Counted from the stretch's first letter, positions 1 to 10,845 are shown. The stretch is 24,005 nt of DNA from Monosporascus cannonballus (GCA_004154925.1 QJNS01000493.1:1-24005), one strand, 5' to 3'. Made by a program: numbers and translations. The notes: generated by a model from the sequence alone, not told the origin.

Positions 1-3
1 CCA

Positions 4-13
4 GTCACGTGAC
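4..13. promoter_or_regulatory. GTCACGTGAC palindrome (E-box type)
   Basis: A perfect 10-bp palindrome around the CACGTG core. This core is bound by fungal bHLH factors of the Cbf1 type. No gene start lies nearby in the window, so any target would be to the left. It may be chance; only the palindrome itself is seen. Confidence 0.25.
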
Positions 14-75
14 GCCTTGGCTTGGGTCGGAGCTTGATCCTTTTGTGGTTCCGACCGTCCGTAAGAAGCCAAGAT

Positions 76-297
76 CGTTAGGTCCTAACATCAGGTGCCA
101 AGGTACGACTCCCCTTCTGGGGCCCAGCGCCCCGCCAGTGGGGGTCTGGTTTGTGTATATATGGGGGCTTCGCCCCCCGGGTAGTTAGAGAGAGTCAAGC
201 GTTAATGGTCATCCATTCACTACCCATACTACGAACTACTAGCTAGGCTCCTTCTTCTGCCTTTCACTCTGTGCTCACCCTTTTCCCTGACAACAGC
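76..297 (+). mobile_element. LTR-like element, left copy (probable solo or degraded LTR)
   Basis: The segment shares an about 90-bp core (91-177) with the right edge of the window (23916-24005), in the same orientation. Both copies have a conserved opening, a GGGGCCCAGCG block, a TATA-like tract (TATATAT at 156-162 here) and, directly after it, a GC hairpin (GGGGGC 163-168, loop TTC, GCCCCC 172-177). Both copies begin with a 15-bp near-palindrome; here GTTAGG-T-CCTAAC lies at 77-89. A TGTTAGG...CTAACA style terminus, a TATA box and a downstream hairpin are typical of fungal LTRs. The 3' end is not fixed by a second complete copy; a CA at 297 is my guess. No target-site duplication, primer-binding site or gag-pol reading frame was found, so a solo or truncated LTR is most likely. 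Confidence 0.65.
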
Positions 298-2249
298 AAA
301 CGCATCCCAGCACTTATTGTTGAATGCTACTTATTTGATGTGTTCGGTGTAACATATCTTCTTACTTTTATTTCTCATGATCTATTTTGCTTCCTATTCT
401 CTATTCATATATGATAAACATACTATTCTATAATATCTACATTGTCGCTCTTAAGGAATAGTCATCATCCTTCCATAGGATCTTCCAAAGGCGCAGTATG
501 TAGGTCTAATGTCATGGAACTACTTGGTACAGCGGCAATTCTCTTCTGCCATTGAGTACCTGGTATTATGTCACATACTAAGAACTTTTTCAACTTATTT
601 GATTATTTACCCTCCTAAAACCCCAAATCCGGCATGGATATTTAATCGAGTCACGACTGATATACCCGGGATACAAGAATACTTTGAACTGGCTTGTACA
701 GGCGGCAAGGGACTCGTGCTGGTGAGGCCATGTAGATCGTTGCCACCCAGTTGCTCGCATCGATGGGCATTTCAGCCCAGTTATGCCCTCTTCACGGACC
801 GCTGCACCTCCCAGATATGCCAAGGGGGCTTTGAAGAGTGCCGTTGGGGGCCGCCGCTGATGCAATGCATGGTATTCCGCCATTTCGAACATGTCACCGG
901 GACTACGGCATAGTGTCCAGACCCGTTGAAATTTTCTGCGTATGCTAAAGAGCTGCGACCGCTTTTCACGTCACTTTCACAAGGCCCTCACCTAATGACC
1001 CTAGAACCGAAGTAGCAGGGCCGGGCAAACGTCCCATGGAGCAGACTGAGTGCTGAACACCGGTAGATTAGGAGTAGCTAAATCCACGCCAGTATCGTAC
1101 AGTTAGAAGGCTCGCGGTTCTAACTGGATATCAACGTGCACCTTGTTTCCAGATTATCATGGCTAGTTGTCTGAAAACATCATGGCGTTTAACCCTTTGC
1201 TCAATAGAGAACTGCTACTGAAATGGTAGCATATGACTTATCAGGTCTTCTACAATAGTGGTCTTCTGTGTACACTGCAAGACGTCACGGTCTTATGATT
1301 CTCTCTGTCGTGCTAAATTGACCTGATGCATAGCCCCTGTGGCATTGTGAAACGGCGAGCATACTACCTCATCAAGGTATAGCGCGCCTATGCTCACAGT
1401 CTGAGAAGATTGGGTGATGCCTGAGCATGGTTTCCAGTCCGGCACATGTAACAAGGGCAGGGGATGCAGACGTATGGGGTATCCCCGGATATATTATCCA
1501 GGGCCGGGCTTTTCTGACTTGAGAGCGCTCTCCACGAATCATTAGCATTTTGTCTGTACGAACCCAGCTCGCGGGATCGATATGGTTGTTATAGCTGATG
1601 CCGAGAAGTATGCTGCCTATACTAATGCGCCACTTCTACGTACTAGACTATACCAAGAGAATTAGTTACCGTTCAAGTTCTTTATTGTAGTCCCCGCCCG
1701 TCAACAGGGATTATGAAGACACAACATTGATACCAGGTCCACTCGAGGAATGCAGTGGGCTGAGAGAACCCCTGTAAGGTTAAATACAGATCGTCTGCCA
1801 ATCTGGATTTACCGTGAGGCTTTGCATCCTGTGATTCGAGTTCTCCAAGAAACTGCTGGCTATTAATTCTCCATGCGTTAGCCCAGCGATATTTTGTCTC
1901 CTTAGTGGATATGTAAACCTCGTCACCGACCATCGAGCTCTTCTGCGGGGTTCTAATAAGGGCGGCACAATGCCGAAATCTCGGGTATAACTACAAACAT
2001 GGTAACCAGACTTTAGCGATGCTGGGTCCAAGTTCTCTCTGGACTAGGATCGACGAGGGGTATTTTAAGGGATGAGCCCCTCCCCCTTTTTAGGTGAACT
2101 ATATTTGAGACTCCGAAATAAACCGAGAAGGGTGTCTTGCGGCTTTTATTAAACCTTATACTATGCACGCCAATATTTACTTGCTTTGTGCTGCTGCTTG
2201 GCACGTGGTGGTGGCCTTTCTAAGTTGCATATCAGGGAAGGGCGTTAAA
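298..2249. other. Gene-free stretch with possible relics
   Basis: No reading frame here matches a protein I recognise. The first 200 bases (about 300-500) are AT-rich. A minus-strand stretch around 590-970 has a fairly protein-like reading in shifting frames and is listed separately. Minus-strand frames around 1680-2030 are open for about 80 codons each but suggest no family. I see no RNA gene or clear repeat. Confidence 0.5.
590..969 (-). pseudogene. Possible frameshifted coding relic, family unknown
   Basis: On the minus strand one frame is open for 100 codons from 892. An adjacent frame carries a fluent stretch reading AEMPIDASNWVATIYMASPA (about 778-719). A third frame upstream (969-781) is open for 62 codons. 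The tract is more GC-rich than its flanks. Alternating readable frames are what a decayed gene looks like, and the same kind of decay is certain in the neighbouring pseudogene at 2250-4206. I do not recognise the family, and chance open frames remain a real alternative. Confidence 0.2.
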
Positions 2250-4206
2250 GTTGAGGCGGGGCCTGGGCAGTGGTGGCGGAAGGCCCTTCGACATGTTCCA
2301 GACGAACTTACGCGAGATAGACGTGGACGTGAACGTGGGCGAGGTCCTTGACTACCTGGAGTAATTCGGAGCCACAGCCTGGCTCACCAGCGTAGGCGGT
2401 ATCCTAGCAAACTACCGCACTAACCAATCTACCCTTCCACATGCAGAACCCCTATATGTCTCGGTGGGTGAGCGCCGACCTGATCAGCGACGCGCTTGAC
2501 GCTGCGCACCCGAGAGGAATGAGACTATTGGTGAGAATGGACTTCTTGAAAGCCCAGCGAAAGGTCGCCGAGGAGCATCCGGACTGGCTGTACGTCTCCC
2601 CCAAGGGCGAGTGGCAAACCACACTACCGGTCTCGTGTCTGTCCGCCCGTCCGGGCAGTACTACCAGGAGCGCATTTTCGACATCCTCAAGGAAGTGACG
2701 AGTCTGTACCAGGTCGACGGCTTCTTCGTCAACTGGGCCGGCTTCGACGAGAGGGACCACTTCAAGGTCTACCACGACATCTGCCACTGCGAGAGTTGCC
2801 GGGCTCGCTGGCGCAAGTACGCGGGGTACCTCGAGCTACCCAACAGACCCGAGGACACCAACTACCCCAATTTGAAGGAGTTCACCCGACAAGATTATCG
2901 ATGATCGGACGCCCGAGTTAGCGCATCCGTAGCCGAGAAGCTGCCCGACGCCGGCCTCATCCTGGGGAGAGCGGCCAGATCCGGTTCCAGGAGGCCAACA
3001 ACGCCATGGACCGTGAGATGTGGCATCATGCGGCGTCGGAAACCGCGAGCTCGTTAACGTCTTACCGGCCAGACCTGCCTGTGCTGGTCGACTCAGTATC
3101 TTTCGTGGACATGCCGTACCACATGGGAAGCGAGGAGCCGAGCCATTTCGTGCAGCATCTCCTCCAAACCATATCCAGTGGAGGGAACCCCGTCGACGTA
3201 CATCATGGGTATACCAGGGAAAATCCCATATCTTGGCTTGGACATCGCGAAGGAGACCGCAAACTTCCACAGGAAATGGTACACAATACGATGAGGCACT
3301 CTCCGAGTTCAGAGGGCTGTATTCGGCAATGCAAGAACTCCATATACCATTCGACGCCATTTCACAGAGTCATCTATCCGAGAGATCTAAGAACGAAGGA
3401 CTGGAGAGGTATGATGTGGTGATTCTACCCAATCTCGGCAAGCCACAGTCGGAAGATGCGAGCACACTGGACGAATGGGTTGATCAAGGAGGCCGCCTGA
3501 TTGCTACGGGTACTAACGGCGTCGGTGACGACGATGTGGCACAACTCAAAGCATTATCAACCGAGCGCCAACGTGATGTAATCACAGGCCGAGACTCGTT
3601 ATGGTCTACTTACTTTGCGCTCGAGCAGAACAGAACAGACCAGTTCTACTCTAGCGGCCCTATAGTTTCGATCCACGGGACGAATAGCTTGTTCGAGTGG
3701 AAGGAGCATGCAGAAAGCAGATACAAAACCTCGGATTATACGCCCTTCGCTCCCCCCGAGTATGCCTATGGCAACATTCAGGACGATGAGCGCGGATGCG
3801 GCATTAACACTGTCGATAAGGGCAAGGGAATTGTCATCCCGTTTACCGTCGGTCGAGGGCACCGTGAGCTCGGATTGGTGGCCTTCAGGGACCTCTACGA
3901 AATTATACTCCGAGAAGACGGTGGTGCGAATAAGAAGGTTGAATTTCACATTGCCGAACAGGTCGAAGTAACTTTCAACGCCAATGGCTCTCGGTTGGTC
4001 GTTCGCCTGATCAACATGTCTGGGATGCGGAAACGGAATTTTTGGTTCTTACTTGCCTACTTCTGGTGGGTCTATTAAGGTATCGGGGATCAATGTCACG
4101 GCTCACGCGCTTCTGAGTGACACTTGCTCGAGGTAAAGGATGGAGAGATAAAGCTACCGGGGTTGGATCTCTTCGATGTGGTGGTGATTGAGGGTATCGA
4201 GAAGTT
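2250..4206 (+). pseudogene. Decayed glycoside-hydrolase-like gene (GHL6 / beta-galactosidase-like)
   Basis: Reading successive frames gives one continuous protein-like message over about 1.95 kb, roughly a 650-residue family length. The order is an N-terminal part around 2270-2360 (WWR, then RPFDMFQTNLREID in the next frame), a catalytic-barrel-like part around 2432-2890 (LPFHMQNPY, HPDWLYVSPKGEW, DGFFVNWAGFDERDHF, CHCESCRARW), a middle part around 3006-3290, a GATase-like trimerisation part around 3290-4050 (YDVVILPNLGK, GGRLIATG, GKGIVIPFTVGRGHRELGL) and a tail to 4206 (ISGINVTA-type beta region, LPGLDLFDVVVIEG). The CxC..C segment and barrel-plus-GATase order resemble hypothetical glycosyl hydrolase 6 and GH42-like fungal proteins; such enzymes are thought to act on plant or microbial glycans. 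Lesions: frame changes near 2280, 2426, 2613, 2893, 2922, 2970, 3217, 3288, 4045 and 4124, and in-frame stops at 2362-2364 (TAA) and 2930-2932 (TAG). Family name is moderate confidence; inactivation is high. Confidence 0.85.
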
Positions 4207-5682
4207 AGATGATCTGCTTGGACAAATACGGTAGCTTAAACGTCAACAGTCGTTGCCGGGGAGATTAAATACAAGATCGCGATAGTCATAACAAGAAATG
4301 TGAAGTTGGAACTGCGCACGGGCTTGGTAAGACCATATTACCCGCACCGTCCCCTATGAACGACCTTATAAATGCCTCCGTTGGAATAGGGGTTGAAGTG
4401 GGGCCACAACGACCCGAACCATCTGTATACTGCAAAGGAGCTAATGTATTGAAGCTGGATGAAGAGTTACCCTATGTACCTGGGACCTGAAGCCTCCTTA
4501 TATAAACACACGACCACATTCCATAGTATTACATGCACATACATCCGTGACCTTGTATCAAAGTATGGTTGTATGGTTGTATGGTAACCAGAGCTCTCAG
4601 GGTGGGTCACTTAGTATGAAATCCAACGGGTATTCAACCTACCTCTGCCAAAGTAGGACCTGTGAGAGAATTTGCCATCGTATGAAATCCTCTAGTACAT
4701 ATCATGTCAATCACTTATTGTCCCCGATATTTCTCTATCGGCTTAGCTCGTCTCAGATCATCCCATCTACGCTACTCTAATATATTTTTGGTTCCCTGAG
4801 AAGAACTAAAGGAGCACCCAAGACAATATTGGGATTTTGCGAACTTCGAAGTGGAGATGGCATTTATGATTCGGTCGTTATTCTTCCAGGTTATCCGATG
4901 GTTAACCTGGGCAAAAGTCCGTACAGACTGGCCTGAGGGTTATCGCTAGTATAGACCTCACTAAATCTAGTTATAGAGGGGATCCATGAATTTGAGGAGT
5001 TGAGGAAGAACGTAGCAGAGGGCGATTGAAGCCAATAACAAGACCCCTCTACAGCCTGTTAGACATAGAGTGCATCACCAAGAGGTTAAGTAAGAGGTCG
5101 CGGCGCTATACGGTATGATTATGTATGCCAGTAGTTTCTTAGCAAGCCACCAGCATCAAGATTTAACAATAAAGCGGATTCCTGGGATAGTAGACTGCTG
5201 AACCGAGTTTAAGGCTATAGTGTATCACCTTTCAGCGGCTTTACAACTACGTCGCGCTGACTTTTTGCAACATTTAGATTTAAGCCTGGTTAATCTGAGT
5301 GCTTATTCCCTCCACGCATTTGGACCCGCATCGTAAAAAGGGCAAATTCAAATGATAGAGTTATTGTTTGATGCAATTTCTCAGATGAACAGATTCTGCG
5401 TTCTGTACTCCATCCAGCTTGCAGTATAGGACTCGCCGGCATTAAAGTAAATCGTGGGTGGTCATGTGACTTCATTCCTGTTTTGGTTACATTGCCTTTT
5501 CGCAGTTCACTCTATAGAGTGGCGTTTTCCGCCCAATGAGAGGCAGATCGTACACGTATCGATGCCTGCGGTGATAATAATGGTGATTTTACCCCGCTCA
5601 AAGCCTCGCTCCGACAACTCTTTACCTGCTCACACTGGCTTCTTGACAGTCATCTTCAGCTTTTGTCTTAGAAGGTACGAAA
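4207..5682. other. Gene-free stretch between the pseudogene and the HET gene
   Basis: Only short unrecognisable open frames occur, the longest about 77-82 codons. The last few hundred bases should hold the promoter and leader of the HET gene starting at 5683. No clear TATA box or repeat family was seen apart from the small tandem repeat at 4563-4585. Confidence 0.5.
4563..4585. repeat. Small tandem repeat, 8-bp unit
   Basis: The unit GTATGGTT is repeated at 4563-4570 and 4571-4578, followed by a third copy starting at 4579 that ends in A instead of TT. It is a minor slippage-type repeat in non-coding DNA. Confidence 0.7.
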
Positions 5683-8142
5683 ATGGACCGATACCAGTAT
5701 GAACCGCTCGATCCCTCGACGAATGATATCCGTCTCACCACAATCCTACCGGGCGAGTTCGACGATCCGATCAAAGTCGAGATCACCCATGCTGAGCTCG
5801 TCCTGCCTGCCAATGATGATAGCCCGAAACGTTTGTCGTTGAGGGAAATACAGGAGACCCTTCCCGAAAAATGGTCCGCTTACGAGACTCTCGAAGGCCG
5901 TGTGATCTTTCGCAATCGGCGTGACAATCAAACTACTTGGACTCACCCGGATCCAACGTACCCTCGTGAAGCGTACGATCCAGTCGCACAGGAAGATGAC
6001 CAACCTAAATTGCGTTACGAAGCGTTGTCTTATACATGGGGCTCCTCGCAATCCCCGGAGACAGTAATAGTGGAAAGGCCTATTGAGCACTCGCGGGCTA
6101 TGCTTACAACTAAAGGATACAAAGGACCCTTTGGCAGCCTTTGGCAATCAGAATTAACTGTCACCCGAAACCTTGCCGAAGCAATGCGTTACCTCCGTTA
6201 TAAAGACAAACCGCGCGTTATGTGGATCGACGCTATATGCATCGATCAAGCCAATGTCAAAGAACGAAATATACAGGTCAGGCGCATGAGCCAGATCTTC
6301 AGTCTTGCCAATAGAGTCGTGGCCTGGCTGGGGCCGGGCTTTTCAAACAGCAAATTGGCCACCACTACATTAGAGTATCTTGGTAGGCAGATTGAAGTGA
6401 CGCCTTTGTATTGCAAGCTGCAATCTCCTGGGTGCGAACAACCTTGCTGGTTTCACAGGCACGTCACCTTGCCTTATGACGACCACCTATGGGATGCGAT
6501 TGGTCAACTAATCTCATTACCATGGTTTGGACGCTTGTGGATCGTACAAGAGATACACCTTGGAAGGCCCTCCTCCATTCTAAAATGTGGGCACGATGAG
6601 CTCCCATGGCCCCTATTTCGTCGAGCGATTACGTGTATATGGCACAAGGTGGAAGGGGTGCCTGCACATGCGTCCCATGGTCTTACTAGACTGAATAATT
6701 TATGTTTGCGCGTAAGGGATATCTCGTTTGAGGAAATTGTGTACAGATACCATACCCGAACTTGCAGGGATGACAGAGACAAGATATATGGTGTTATAAG
6801 CCTGGCACCTTCGGAAGCTACAAAATCCATTAAGGTGGATTACGAACTATCTCCTTCAGCAGTCTTCAAACAGATCTTCTTAGCCCGCAGCAAACAAGAT
6901 AAGCGCCTGAGCCAGCTGGTATTTGCGGGTCGACGCCGAATAATAACCCCCGAGTCCCAGGTTCCATGGCCGACATGGGTCCCGAATTGGTCGCAACCTG
7001 TTCGTCTTTCTACCCCCCTTTTATCCTCTGGCTTATGTGCCAGTGGGATATCCGCAGCATGGATAGGGCATGAATGCGCCGTTTCGGATAAGCTGGAAGT
7101 GACTGCAGTCTCTGTTGGGACCATCACTTCTATTGGCGATACGATCTCAGGCGGATTCTCTGGCTTTACTGAAATCCTTAGAAGCATGCAAGTCGACCAA
7201 CTGCGAGAACGACACTACCCTACAGGGCAGACGTACCTGGACGCGTACATCTTAACATTGGCGATGGGTAGAGTGGAAGAAAGAAGGCGAAGGTATAAGT
7301 ATCCGACACTAGCCGAGCTACGCGAGGCAATTTTGATGCCCGAAGCTAGTGAGTCAACATCACAAGGTAGAGTAACAAGCGCATATAAGCGAAATGTTGC
7401 TTCCTGGGTTAATCAAAGCCGGCTCTTTGATTTGTCAAATGGATACATAGGTAGAATTTATGGGAAGGTGCAACAAGGTAAAGTACTGAGGGCTTAAGAG
7501 GATCTGGAGCACACAGACTGACAGGGAAGTAATAGGCGATGACGTCTTCGTGGTTCTTGGATGTAATGTTCCCATGGTTCTAAGGTCGACTCCGAGTGGC
7601 GAATACGGGGTTATCGGCGACTGCTATGTGCATGGTAGGAGTAAGTGGCTCTTGAAACTGGTCAAGTGGCCTTTCCTTTCATGAATATCTCTGGCCAGGG
7701 TTAAGTACGCCAAGACACCCGCATGTTGACGAGCTGAGAATTAATAGCTCTTATTAACCAGTGTTTATTCAAAGTGGGGACGGCATACTATTGTGTCTAT
7801 CGGGCACTAACTCTGTTCACTGCAGTGGATGGTGAGGCTGTATTAGGCCCCCTGGAATATCCATGGATAATCCGAACAAAGCTGGAATCTGATGGGCAAG
7901 AGCGACCAGAATACTTCAACACTGTTACTGGATATTCGACAAAAGATGATCCTCGCTTGAAGTCAATTCCAATACCGCCTGAATGGGAGCCTATAGTATG
8001 GGAGAGGACTCGTGCGGATCCCGTATATTGCAAGAAGTTCCGAAACAGGCATACACATGAGATCATCAATTCCGATCCTCGGCTATTCCCGGAGGCCTTG
8101 ATCGAGCGTGGAGTACCTCTCAAGACCATCACGCTTGTGTAA
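5683..8142 (+). CDS. HET-domain protein with inserted WW domain, 738 aa
   Basis: Spliced model: 5683-7477, 7536-7640, 7826-8142 (2217 nt). Intron 1 (58 nt) has donor GTAAAG, branch CTGAC at 7518-7522 and acceptor TAG at 7533-7535, chosen because it restores the frame to read QQGDDVFVVLGC. Intron 2 (185 nt) has donor GTAAGT, branch CTAAC at 7807-7811 and a CAG acceptor, giving VHGRMDGEA. The start sits in a good context (AAAATGG). HET motifs: YEPL near residue 6, ALSYTWG 114-120, WIDAICIDQ 181-189, RVVAWLG 211-217, RLWIVQE 284-290, DRDKIYG 364-370. A WW domain (about 60-89, tryptophans 64 and 86) lies between the two halves of the HET start. Two WW-like segments without the second tryptophan end in DPRL at 675-678 and 717-720. 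HET proteins act in allorecognition and cell death between fungal strains; WW domains bind proline-rich ligands. Partner unknown; family call very sure. Confidence 0.95.
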
Positions 8143-9053
8143 AGGCACTCCATTAGAGTTCGAGCACTGGAGTATTCGTGTCTCAGGCGATCACCAGCGT
8201 TCTTTTCGACATCAAGTACTATACTGTCTTACGGCGGATTAGGAAGAGTTGGAGTCGCATATCACCGGTTCGATGAATGGCCTAATGATTGAGCAGACCT
8301 TGCAAGGTACGATAGTGCGCATCATTGAATCTCGATTCAGAAAGTGGAGGAGAGCGAGTGGGACAGTACGGGAGTTCCGGAGGCATTTACATCATTGCAG
8401 AGCTTACACTTTTCGCTTCCCCTTCTTAATTGACGTACCTCCTAGAGCCTAAAGCCGAATTGATCTTATAAATAAATTTCCCAGATGTAAATCGTGAAAA
8501 TGTAGAGTATATTCATGGGTGCCTTATGCCGGTATTTTGGACCGAAATGTTATAATTAACCTAAATACGTCACTAATCACTGTTGATACGGCGGCTGAGC
8601 CGGAGTGCAGCCCGCGAGACTACTTTCTTTGCCTCTCCACCCTCATCAATGATGAGCTGAGCCTTCGAGTAGTGTGCATGCTCATGGCGACACAGGGTTA
8701 CTATAACATAGGAGGACTCCGGTCCCCTGGACGGAGGATAGACTCATCCAACCTGAGGATACTCTTTTCACCGATGCCCATAAATTGAGTGGTTCTCATC
8801 GCGCTTATACTCCCCGAGGGACGCAGTGCCCTGTCAACCAGAACCCGAGACATGTCGAAGGAAGCAACGGACTTTTGGCAGCCCTGCTTTCTCCTTCGCA
8901 TAGGAAAGTCACACCTGACAACCTTGTTTCTTAGGGCTGATGTAGCACGCATCCCGGTTGCTCATACACGCCGAGCGGTCTAAAACCGGCCATGAGTGAA
9001 AGCTTCCCAGATCTTCACTGATTGGGGAACCTCAGAACCCCCCTAACGTGCTC
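8143..9053. other. Gene-free stretch after the HET gene
   Basis: The first part should be the HET gene's 3' untranslated region. Plus-strand frames of 67, 89 and 64 codons at 8249, 8519 and 8789 lack family features and are not joined by convincing splice sites. No structured RNA was recognised. Confidence 0.45.
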
Positions 9054-9699
9054 CTAATGATCAAGACTCGCACAGCCTCGAAACCAACCCAACCCTCCTG
9101 AAGAGGGATGCCGAATCACCAATACAAGCTCCGTACCACACAACCGCGCCCCGAGACCCGTACCCGGGAGGCCATCGGCACTACTGATGCGCACTTCTAC
9201 GTTAGCGCCCGGGCCAGCAGCAGCCCGCCCAGGTGTCACTACGGCTTCCCCGGGCACGCTCGTGCCGAGCCGCTCGAGACCCCACGGCAGCGGCGCGTCA
9301 TCAATGTACCGCACGACAGAGTCACGGGGTGCCCTCGGCTCGGCGTCCGTGGCGGCGGACAGCGCGCCAGGCTCGACTATCGCCCCGGATCTACGCTCAA
9401 GGCCCGATCGAATCGTGCCGTGGGCCAGCGTGTCTCGCGGATGGCGATGGGTTCCGCCAGCCGGGAGCCGTCGAGTGGAAGTCGCCAACAACCTCGAGAC
9501 GGCCGTGGGCCGTGTGATGCTGCCGCCGCCACCGCCATTGTTGCGAGCGGAATCCGCGATCAGGACCACGATGTCACTGCGGCGAAGTAACTCGTGGCGC
9601 TTCCTGCGTAGAACAGAGGCCCTGGGATTCCGGGTATTGAAGGGGAAGGATTGCGTGTCCGAAGCCCTCGACCTGGCGGATGGCTGTTGTGCGTGGTAG
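9054..9699. other. GC-rich island open in several frames
   Basis: Three long frames overlap here: minus 9054-9569 (171 codons), plus 9108-9590 (160) and plus 9187-9699 (170). All read as low-complexity sequence rich in Arg, Ser, Pro, Gly and Ala, with no domain I recognise. GC-rich DNA lacks stop codons in all frames, so this may be non-coding. If one strand codes, a disordered protein or a relic is the likely kind. Base composition differs clearly from the flanks. Confidence 0.3.
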
Positions 9700-10230
9700 G
9701 ATGCTAACCAAGAGCCTATTGTTTAAAATGGGGCAGTGTGGGATAGTCACATATGCTCGACCATGTCTGCTCTCGTCTATGGCGTAGCAGCGATGCTCGG
9801 GCATTGCCAGTTCCGAAATTCTATCGATGTACACTTAGCTGCGTTTTACAGCGCAACATTGCGTCTCTAAACCAGGGCTTTAAGTCTTTCCTATCGTAGT
9901 TTGGCGCATGTTCACGCAGGCACGTCGGTCGATTCGCCAATATCGGGTAGAAAATTCAACGATACGTAGATACTCCAGCTTAGCGGTGTCCATTGTGCTC
10001 AGCTGGCGAGGCTTGATCTCATTAACCTGGGACCAAAGTCGGACCTCGTCTATTAGGTAAAACTCATGAGCCATGTCCCGTGCCCGTGAAAGATACAATT
10101 TGGTATTCCCCTCCCCAAACGCCGATGCCATGCTGTGACCAAACGCACTCGTGCTATGAAAAGAAGTCACGGCCCAATGAATGGCGCATCATAAACTGAA
10201 GCCACCAGCCGCGCAGCAGCAGCGCGCCCC
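9700..10230. other. Spacer downstream of TAF13
   Basis: Nothing recognisable on either strand. The right part should carry the 3' untranslated region of TAF13, which is transcribed leftwards. Confidence 0.4.
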
Positions 10231-10845
10231 TCACTTGCCGCCGTCCTTCTTCCTCTTCTTCCTACCGCCCTTTGTCGTAGACGTGATGGCGCTCAAGACC
10301 TCCCCGTCGTCATCGCTAAGGCCGAGGAGCTCCTCCTCGGAGGGTGCGGTGCGTTTGTTGTCTGCTCCTCCTCCGCTGCCTCCCCTACCACCCGCGTGGT
10401 TGGCGTGGCCGTGGTCCCGGGCGTTGATGAGGTCGTCGTCGTTCTCCTTGAAGAGGTTGCGCATGCTGGCGATGTGCTGGCGCTTGTCGATCATGGAGCG
10501 CACCTTGCCGAGGTAGGCGGGGCTGCGGCGCAGGGCGAACTCGAAGTCGTCAAACTTGAGCTTCTGGCGGCCCGCGACCTGCGCGTGCCGGCTCGCCTCG
10601 AAGCACACGCCCTCTAGGAACTCGGTCACGATTTCGTCCAGCACCCGCACCGTCTCCGGCAGCGGCGACTCGACGTCGCCGAACGCGAACAGCAGCCGGC
10701 TCACTATTTGTTGCGAACGCGGGTTAGAACCTAGGACTTAATGCGATTCTTGGACCGGGTGGCTTGTGGGGGCAAGAGGCTTACCATCTTTGGGCTGGAA
10801 CGTCTCTTTGCCCACGTTCTTGCCAGCGCGTGCTCGAGGCTCCAT
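10231..10845 (-). CDS. TAF13: TFIID subunit TAF13 (histone-fold protein), 177 aa
   Basis: Spliced model on the minus strand: exon 1 10845-10785, exon 2 10703-10231 (534 nt). The 81-nt intron (10784-10704) has donor GTAAGC, branch CTAAC at 10727-10723 and acceptor TAG. The ATG has A at -3. The short first exon encodes MEPRARAGKNVGKE, the typical fungal TAF13 start. The histone fold spans about residues 22-95: LLFAFGD 24-30, PETVRVLDEI 36-45, GRQKLKFDDFEFALRR 65-80. TAF13 pairs with TAF11 in the TFIID lobe that contacts TBP, so it acts in the nucleus at RNA polymerase II promoters. After the fold there is an unusual tail (about 113-177) that is Gly/His-rich, then acidic (SDDDGE), then basic (KGGRKKRKKDGGK), which could serve as a nuclear-localisation or DNA-contact segment. 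Identity is very sure; the tail's role is inference. Confidence 0.95.

Noticed and set aside
2836..3360. 174-codon minus-strand frame within the pseudogene
   Set aside because: The plus strand gives family-consistent motifs through this region; the minus frame is a shadow.
300..5680. RIP (repeat-induced point mutation) as the cause of decay
   Set aside because: The pseudogene's lesions are mostly indels and its expected GAA-to-TAA stop is not a C-to-T change. The region is not uniformly AT-rich.
10181..10741. Plus-strand open frames opposite TAF13
   Set aside because: They are antisense to a clear histone-fold protein and low in complexity.
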